Assembly: GCA_028289405.1 (NCBI GenBank)
Contig: JANQPP010000059.1
Location: 18,525 to 82,524, forward strand
Length of the DNA stretch: 64,000 bases
Reading direction: 5' to 3'
From: Pirellulales bacterium
GTDB taxonomy: Bacteria; Planctomycetota; Planctomycetia; Pirellulales; JANQPP01
The notes under the pieces are model-generated. The model was not told the DNA's origin. It saw only the letters and a program-made list of their open reading frames with translations, and ran no database searches. The position numbers and the translations under genes are program-made. Positions 58,370 through 64,000 of this stretch are shown in pieces (position 1 is the stretch's first letter; each line of letters starts with the position of its first letter).

Positions 58370-58866
58370 GGCACGGTCACCGCGGCGGTATCACCATCCA
58401 ACAGGATTTCCTGTTGTGTATCGGAAATTTGGACGACCACGCGTCCGCCGGTGTTGGGCTGGCCAAAACCGTCAAAAATTACCGCCGACCGTCCGTTGAA
58501 TTCGGCGGAGACAATTTGCGCGCCATACGGAGGCTGTGACAATTCAACTTGATACGCATCCGGTCGACTTTTCCAATCGCGCACGTCTGGAAAGATGTAA
58601 TAGCCATCCAAGTCCAAATCAAAGGCGACGGTTTGATCGCGCCCCGTGGAGCGGGCCACGCGCTGGGCCAACCGTAGATCCGCCGAGATGCGGGCAGTCG
58701 CGGATTCCAAACGTTGCTGTTTCAATGCTTCCGTAAAACGCGGGATCGCCAAGGCCGCCAAAATCGCCATGATCAGCACCACGATGGCCAATTCGATCAA
58801 CGTAAACGCGGACCGGTGAGAACGGCTGCGGGCACCGATGACGTATTGCGTGGATGGACAGCGCAT
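58366..58866 (-). CDS. GspH/FimT-like pseudopilin
   Basis: A 166-residue prepilin-like protein. The signal (SAFTLIELAIVVLIMAILAALAIP) contains the FTLIEL cleavage motif and the conserved glutamate that becomes residue 5. The rest (DLRLAQRVARSTGRDQTVAFDLDLDGY) matches GspH/FimT minor pseudopilins. It is the first gene of the operon, with three larger relatives after it. No major pilin, ATPase, platform protein or prepilin peptidase is in the window. Confidence 0.85.
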   Translation of the reverse strand: MRCPSTQYVIGARSRSHRSAFTLIELAIVVLIMAILAALAIPRFTEALKQQRLESATARISADLRLAQRVARSTGRDQTVAFDLDLDGYYIFPDVRDWKSRPDAYQVELSQPPYGAQIVSAEFNGRSAVIFDGFGQPNTGGRVVVQISDTQQEILLDGDTAAVTVP

Positions 58867-59239
58867 GCAGGACCAACTTTTTTTGATAATTGCAGCCTAT
58901 GTACAAGTCTACGGCGTGGTGCCCGGGCACGAGATCCACTCGGCCAGCGAATCGGGGACTTTCCAGCCCGCATAACCGCTACGATCCGACAAACCAGCGG
59001 CATTTAGGCTCGCGCTCTGGAGAAATCATCGGCCGGAGTGGTTGGTCGGCTTGTGTCCGCCAAGCCTGTTCACGACAAGTCGCATCGACCGTCAGGCGTC
59101 CATGGTGCGTTTTCAGCCTTAGGGCGGCTTCCGCGTGGGGCGACCACGATCTCAGCATCGCGTGAACTCAAGTTCCGCCGCTGACGACCTACCGAGCAAA
59201 ACCAATGCGCGGAGCATAATGAGGCGACACGAAGCAGGG
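58867..59239. other. Stretch between the FHA gene and the pseudopilin operon
   Basis: No gene, hairpin or repeat was identified in this 373-base gap. It should contain the promoter of the pseudopilin operon, but no convincing boxes were seen. Confidence 0.35.
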
Positions 59240-59902
59240 CTAGGAAGCCGGTTCGCCAATTCCTCGTAGGTACTGCGCGAGACGGGCCTGGAGTTCCAAC
59301 AGAGTTTGCCACTCCTGCGACTGCAGCATCACGTCTTGGCCATCTTCCGTGACGCGCGCCGCATTGATGAGATCCCGTAAACGGATGTGGACAAAGCCGA
59401 TCAGCTCGGCGACTTGCGCCGCCTGTCCGGGGCTGAGTCCTTCGGGCAAGGCCGGAGGCGTGAGACTGTTGACTGAGCTGCGGGTTTCCAGCTCTTCATC
59501 CCAGTCCCGTTTTTCTTCGCCGTTAGTCTTGAGCAAGTCCTCCAACCCCAACGTGGCGGATTCTCCCTGCGTCGACCGGCGAAGCTCTTCCAGACGGTTG
59601 CTGATTTGCGATTTGGAGCCGAACAACAATACCGAACGCCCCAAGCTGATGACGTCTCCGAAGCGGAGAATGCGGAGTTGCGTATCCTCTCCGTTGACCT
59701 TCGTACCATTCGTGCTTTCCAAGTCAGTAAGCACTAACTTGTTGCCATCTTCCTGGATCTTCAGATGAAAACGGCTAATTCGTTCGTCGTTCAGTTGAAT
59801 CGAGTTGCCATCTTCCCGCCCAATCGTGACGGGCGTTGGAAGATCTTCGAAGATGCGCCCGCGATCGGCCCCATCTAGAATTCGTAGCGTAATCAGGGCC
59901 AT
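59240..59902 (-). CDS. FHA-domain protein
   Basis: A 220-residue protein with an N-terminal forkhead-associated domain, which binds phosphothreonine peptides. The signature is seen in order: VTIGREDGNSIQL (GR), RISRFHLKI (SxxH), and LESTNGTKVNG (NG). The C-terminal half (SPGQAAQVAELIGFVHIRLRDLINAARVT) is helical with no named domain. It could link a Ser/Thr kinase to another system; no kinase is in the window. Single gene on the minus strand. Confidence 0.88.
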   Translation of the reverse strand: MALITLRILDGADRGRIFEDLPTPVTIGREDGNSIQLNDERISRFHLKIQEDGNKLVLTDLESTNGTKVNGEDTQLRILRFGDVISLGRSVLLFGSKSQISNRLEELRRSTQGESATLGLEDLLKTNGEEKRDWDEELETRSSVNSLTPPALPEGLSPGQAAQVAELIGFVHIRLRDLINAARVTEDGQDVMLQSQEWQTLLELQARLAQYLRGIGEPAS

Positions 59903-60411
59903 TTCGTGTAACTCACTGAGCCGGGTTCGAGGCCCACGGTGAGGGCATTTTCCAGCGCTGGACCGATACGACGGTCAAGCTTTGCTTATATCACGCGATT
60001 TTTGGGGGAGCAAGCAAATGCGACCAGACTCGCGCAGCGCCGTTGATGAGCGCGAGCCTTCTGGTTATTCAAGATATCGGTTTCCAAATGAGAAAAGTCC
60101 ACGCCTGACGATTCAACCAGTCCAAGCCTGTCTAACTCACACTCCCCAAAACGTCACTCCTTGCGCAATTATTCCTACCTTTCCAAATCTTGCAACAAAT
60201 CGGCTTGCCAATTTCAATTTTGCGCCGAGGCCATGATATTCTCCGCTGCCTGCACATGGAGGGCAAACGGCAGCATGTCAGCGACAGAGTTGACGACTCA
60301 CGTTTGCCGCCAATAATTCGCCGAAGGGGAAAACGCAGAAACACAGGGCCGCGAGGCTTCAACGCTTTTTGCCGTAAGCCGTTACATCGAAATTTTCATG
60401 GGAGGGCTGCC
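59903..60411. other. Intergenic stretch between FHA and PCD genes
   Basis: A 509-base gap between divergent genes. I saw no gene, RNA or clear promoter. Short frames in it look random. Confidence 0.35.
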
Positions 60412-60771
60412 ATGCAACCACTGACCAGCGACCAACTCGTTCAAAAGAAATGCTTGCCGTGCGAAGGGGGCGTCGATCCTTGCACATTGGAGGAAGCCCG
60501 AGCGCAGCTCGAAAACTTGGAAGGTTGGCAACTAACGGATAACGGCCAGCGAATCTTCAAGGAATGGACCGCCAAGCACTTCATGGCTGCCATGGGTTTT
60601 TTCAACGAAGTCGCGGAGATCGCGGAACAGGACGGCCATCATCCTGACCTCCACTTGGCGCAGTATCGTCAAGTCCGAGTGGAACTTTGGACCCATGCCA
60701 TCGGCGGGCTCTCGGAGAATGACTTCATCTTGGCCGCGAAAATCGACCGCGTCTCCTGGGAAACTCGGTAG
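60412..60771 (+). CDS. Pterin-4a-carbinolamine dehydratase
   Basis: A 119-residue PCD/DCoH-family protein that dehydrates 4a-hydroxy-tetrahydropterin. The active-site motif is present in EQDGHHPDLHLAQYRQVRVELWTHAIGGLSENDFILAAKID, with the His-His-Pro-Asp centre and the later His. The ATG at 60412 has GGAGG six bases upstream; the longer frame from 60190 is not supported. A phenylalanine hydroxylase is not in the window, so the enzyme could serve another pterin pathway. Confidence 0.92.
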   Translation: MQPLTSDQLVQKKCLPCEGGVDPCTLEEARAQLENLEGWQLTDNGQRIFKEWTAKHFMAAMGFFNEVAEIAEQDGHHPDLHLAQYRQVRVELWTHAIGGLSENDFILAAKIDRVSWETR

Positions 60772-60883
60772 CCGCGATCAACTCGTTGGGCCACCAGGCC
60801 AGACGATTTTCGCAGTTCCGTCGGCGGATCGCGCCACGGGTTCCATCCGTGAAATCACCGCGAGCCCAGGTGAGCGCCAAGCT

Positions 60884-61396
60884 CTATGCCTCGAACGCGA
60901 CACCACCACTCATCGGAGAGTCCGGCGGCAACGAGGCGGAATCGAGCACGCTTGCCGTGGAACGGGCGTGGTGCGGCGAGGGGATCGGCGACGGACTGTC
61001 CTGCGATGCCGTGGCCGCGCCGGGTGAAGTGATGCGCTCGCAAACCTGCCGCCAAGTCTCCCTTTCCGCCTCGAGCACACGGGCGGCATCCGCCAGCTTT
61101 GTGATGCTGCTTTCCAGATGTGCCTCGACCAGGCTACGGTAGATGAACAAATAGATACTCGCGAATTTGCGCCCCAATTCCGACTCGCTCTTGGCCGTGC
61201 CAGCCATTAATTCCGCGACGATTTCTTGGCCTCGCAAGAGTGCTTCCCCGCCGTTTTCATGTTCCCCCTTTTCCCACAATTGTTGCGTCTGTTGCACGAA
61301 GCGTAGCGCGCCCTCGATGAGCATCAAATGCAGGCGTGGTCCCGACGCCGTGAGAACTTGATCTTTCATATAAGAATTTCCAGCGGGGGTGGACAT
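60884..61396 (-). CDS. fliS: Flagellar chaperone FliS
   Basis: FliS, 170 residues, which binds flagellin and prevents early polymerisation in the cytoplasm. The family helices are visible: SYMKDQVLTASGPRLHLMLIEGALRFVQQTQ at the start and FIYRSLVEAHLESSITKLADAARVLEAERETWRQV later. A proline- and serine-rich tail of about 40 residues is extra. ATG at 61396 is preferred to 61414. It follows fliD in the usual order (fliD-fliS) on the minus strand. Confidence 0.93.
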   Translation of the reverse strand: MSTPAGNSYMKDQVLTASGPRLHLMLIEGALRFVQQTQQLWEKGEHENGGEALLRGQEIVAELMAGTAKSESELGRKFASIYLFIYRSLVEAHLESSITKLADAARVLEAERETWRQVCERITSPGAATASQDSPSPIPSPHHARSTASVLDSASLPPDSPMSGGVAFEA

Positions 61397-61483
61397 AGTC
61401 GTTCCTTTGGTCACTTGTGGTTGGGAGTGGGTATTTCGGTTTCAGGCGAGGCGTGCGACTCGCGGGGAACTGACTGGCGTGGA

Positions 61484-64000
61484 TTATCCTCGGACATTCA
61501 CCAGAGGAGGCACCGGCGCGAACGCCTGGATAGCTCCCAGGCTGTCTTGTAGTTTCGCCACGGCGAGTTCCATGCGATAAAAATCGGTCAGCAGTTTGAG
61601 TCGCGAACGTTCTAGACGTTCATTCATGCTTTTCACGCGATCTTGGTTGAAAGTGATCTTGTCGTTGAGCGCGGAGCCACGGCTCACCAAAAGAGATCGG
61701 TCGCGTCCGGCGAATTGCTCGATCATTTGGTCCAATTTGTGGGCCAGGCCCTGTTCTTCCGTGGTGAAAAATTCGGCCACGGCTTCGGGATCCTCGGCGA
61801 TCTTGTTTTCCAAGCGAATCGTGTCCAATTCCAACTCCCCGTTGGCTTTTAGACGGATTCCCAGTTCTTGGAAACTCTGCACTTCACCAGCTCCGAAGTG
61901 CAATCGCGTGAACAAGGCGCTCAGTTCGGATTCGACCCGTAGTGTCTCCCCCGAGCCGAACAGGGTTCCCGACTCATCGGGATTCGCTTCATTGAAGAAG
62001 GTGTGCTCCTTGATCTTCGCGTGAAGCGAATTGAAATTGTCGACAAACGTCTTCACCGTGGTAACTAGGCGCGTATGCGTCGGCTCCACCCGCAGTGCGA
62101 CCGGGCTGTCGGAGGTCCCCTTCACATTCACGGTGACCCCGTCAATCACGTCCTCGAATTCATTCGTGGGAGAAGAGATCAACAGACCCTGGCCCGCGGC
62201 GGTCGTGCCGAACTCGATCAACGCGTCCTGGGCGCGTGCCGTTTCTCGCAGATCGAAGTCGATACCGCTGGCGTCGAACTGAAATGCCGACTTCCTGCCC
62301 TCCTCGCCACTGATCAAGGAAAGCCGGAATGGGGCCGCTCCGAACCCTTCATTGAGGATACTCGCTGTGAGCCCGAATTCTTCTTCGTTGATTTGATTGA
62401 CCAGATCCTGCAGCGTGGAGTCTTCATCCAAAGAAAACGTGACGGCACTCGAGGAGTCGATAGCTTGCGTGAACGTCTTTTCGACTTCCAGCGTTTCGGC
62501 TCTTCGGGCGAGCCCCAGATCGACGGCGGTCGTCGTATTGCCAAAGTCCCTCACGCTGAGCGTGCTCGTCCCCCCTCCCTGATCGATAAGCAAAATTCCA
62601 TCACCACGGTCGTTGATACGGGCGAAGGTGTTTGAGTTCGAAGTGTTAATCGCGTCGAGGACATCGCCCACGGTGCGGATTCGCTCGTCACTCAGATCGA
62701 CGAAGGCCGACGTGAGGCCCGAGTCGCTGATGATGATTGTCCCCGCCTCCACTCCCCGGCCATGGTTGAGATCGGAGAGCAAGGTCGCCCCGTTGATCAC
62801 TTGGCGCTGCAAGTCTCCGGTGGCCAGGAGACCGGCCGGCGATTCTCCCGAGATTCCCAACGCGTCGGCGGTGAACGTGCCATCCTCCGTGTTGGCCACG
62901 ATGAGAGAAGAAACGGTTTGCTCGCTGAAGTCAACGATTTCCAAACCGTTGCCAATGGTGTTGACACGTGCTTCCAGTTGCAGACCCGCTTGGTTGATGA
63001 CGTGGATGACGTCTTCCAAAGTGCGGGATTGGCTCAAATCGACATCAGCCGTATTACCGCCCCGATCCGTCAGAGAGAGCGTGCCAAGCGTCCCCAAGCC
63101 GCGTCCACCCTGCAAACTGGGTAAGAACGTGGTGCCCAAGCCAGAGAGGAGCTTATCCCCTTCGATGGCCCCGTCCTGGGCTTCTCCTCCCAGCCCCAAG
63201 TCGTGAACAATCCGCGATCCGAACAAGCCCCGGACGGCAAAAGTTCCCTCCCCCTCTTCGGTCAGGTCTATCAGGCGAAGGCCATCCCCGTCGGGACGAA
63301 TCTCTGCACGCAAGCGTTCTGGATCCGCCGCATTGATCGTTTCCAACAAATCGCCGATGGTTGTTTCCTCGAACACCGGCGGAGGAGTACCGCCCGCCGT
63401 CGTGGCCGTGGCGGAGGGGGCAATGAGCGCCTCCACCGGTTGCAGCGTGGCGGCAAAATCCGGAGCGGCCAAACTCGTGTCCGTTCCGCCGGCGGTGCTG
63501 GCCTGGACATCGGTATCGACGATCGCTTCCGAGTTTCCAGTGCCGACGCGTGCCGTGAAAAGCTGGCTGACGGCCTCGTCGTCGGCAAAAGCAGCCGTAA
63601 CGTCCGCGAGGGTCGTATCCGCGCTGGGAACAAGGATCGTCAGACGTTGATTGCTGGGATTGCGGTTATCGTAGATGATTTCGACATTACCTGAATCGGT
63701 TTCTCGCGCGGCAAATCGCACGGCGATATCATTGAGTTGGGAGCCTGGTTGAATCGCTTCGATTTGCAGCGTGCTTTCACCATCCGCCGCGACCAATTCC
63801 GCCGACGCCGCGGAGACCTCGCCAGTGAGCTTGGCTTCCAACAAGGCGCTCACGGATTCATCCGCTTCGATCGCGGCGACAAGCTGCTCGGCCGTCGTGC
63901 GCGATGCGTCAATCCCGATCGTCAATTCGCCCGCTTCGAGATCCAGACGAATCTCTTCTTTCCCCGCGATGATGTCGTCGCGCGGCTCCAGTCGGAGTTG
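61484..64000 (-). CDS. fliD: Flagellar cap protein FliD, 5' end beyond the window
   Basis: FliD (flagellar hook-associated 2), at least 838 residues and still open at the window edge, longer than most (450-700). The C-terminal part is typical: VKTFVDNFNSLHAKIKEHTFF, LGIRLKANGELELD, and the final helical KITFNQDRVKSMNERLERSRLKL. The middle holds at least four copies of a flagellin-hook-IN-like motif (for example TLEDVIHVINQAGLQLEARV), and near the N-terminal side two copies of a further repeat. The expansion suggests a large, decorated cap. The N-terminus is not in the window, so exact length is unknown. Confidence 0.92.
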   Translation of the reverse strand, partial: QLRLEPRDDIIAGKEEIRLDLEAGELTIGIDASRTTAEQLVAAIEADESVSALLEAKLTGEVSAASAELVAADGESTLQIEAIQPGSQLNDIAVRFAARETDSGNVEIIYDNRNPSNQRLTILVPSADTTLADVTAAFADDEAVSQLFTARVGTGNSEAIVDTDVQASTAGGTDTSLAAPDFAATLQPVEALIAPSATATTAGGTPPPVFEETTIGDLLETINAADPERLRAEIRPDGDGLRLIDLTEEGEGTFAVRGLFGSRIVHDLGLGGEAQDGAIEGDKLLSGLGTTFLPSLQGGRGLGTLGTLSLTDRGGNTADVDLSQSRTLEDVIHVINQAGLQLEARVNTIGNGLEIVDFSEQTVSSLIVANTEDGTFTADALGISGESPAGLLATGDLQRQVINGATLLSDLNHGRGVEAGTIIISDSGLTSAFVDLSDERIRTVGDVLDAINTSNSNTFARINDRGDGILLIDQGGGTSTLSVRDFGNTTTAVDLGLARRAETLEVEKTFTQAIDSSSAVTFSLDEDSTLQDLVNQINEEEFGLTASILNEGFGAAPFRLSLISGEEGRKSAFQFDASGIDFDLRETARAQDALIEFGTTAAGQGLLISSPTNEFEDVIDGVTVNVKGTSDSPVALRVEPTHTRLVTTVKTFVDNFNSLHAKIKEHTFFNEANPDESGTLFGSGETLRVESELSALFTRLHFGAGEVQSFQELGIRLKANGELELDTIRLENKIAEDPEAVAEFFTTEEQGLAHKLDQMIEQFAGRDRSLLVSRGSALNDKITFNQDRVKSMNERLERSRLKLLTDFYRMELAVAKLQDSLGAIQAFAPVPPLVNVRG

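Overview
The window looks like a chromosomal segment of a planctomycete (Planctomycetota, probably Pirellulales-like). The evidence is the protein repertoire: several PEP-CTERM proteins with dockerin-like repeats, twin-arginine Gfo/Idh/MocA oxidoreductases, a DUF6513 methanopterin-related protein, a DUF1570-like peptidase, a large adorned pseudopilin cluster and a very large FliD. Base composition is moderately GC-rich throughout. No insertion sequence, prophage, tRNA, rRNA operon or CRISPR array was seen.

Layout. 1-2.5 kb: the edge of an unrecognised gene, a PEP-CTERM protein with a good terminator, and a membrane diguanylate cyclase. 2.6-14.4 kb: a type VI secretion (T6SS) locus. On the minus strand it runs tssA-tssB-tssC-hcp-tssE-tssF-tssG, with a strong terminator after hcp. 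Divergently on the plus strand are tssL, a short tssM and tssK. The TssM-like protein stops right after its third membrane helix, and no tssJ is present, so the trans-envelope part of the machine is missing here. clpV, vgrG and PAAR are also absent from the window. 14.6-20.8 kb: DinB, a MoxR-like ATPase plus VWA pair, then a carbamoyltransferase / SxtJ / DUF5989 operon. 21.2-25.6 kb: three secreted PEP-CTERM proteins, two of which share a paralogous module. 25.7-31.7 kb: flotillin FloA, a small methyltransferase-like protein, an oxidoreductase-aminotransferase pair and two secreted proteins.

31.9-43.9 kb: information-processing and envelope genes. SRP RNA lies directly upstream of dnaX and ybaB. 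Then come a DUF6513 protein, a degenerate SDR protein, a c-heme histidine kinase, rnhA, recG, an M50 protease, a ClpP-like protein and a PIG-L deacetylase. 44-53 kb: a zinc-ribbon coiled-coil protein, a Tat-exported oxidoreductase, a pair of nested palindromes, ligA, a cupin with a small membrane protein, alkaline phosphatase and metK. 53-59 kb: a four-gene pseudopilin operon whose members carry PKD, LamG-like and carbohydrate-binding-like modules. 59-64 kb: an FHA protein, pterin-4a-carbinolamine dehydratase, fliS, and fliD cut by the window end.

The candidates for something undescribed are the envelope-less T6SS variant, the carbamoyltransferase/SxtJ/DUF5989 unit, and the ClpP-like protein whose triad aspartate is replaced. 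Start codons are unusually varied: GTG, TTG and probably CTG are each backed by a clear Shine-Dalgarno sequence. All identifications come from reading motifs and translations; no database search was possible.
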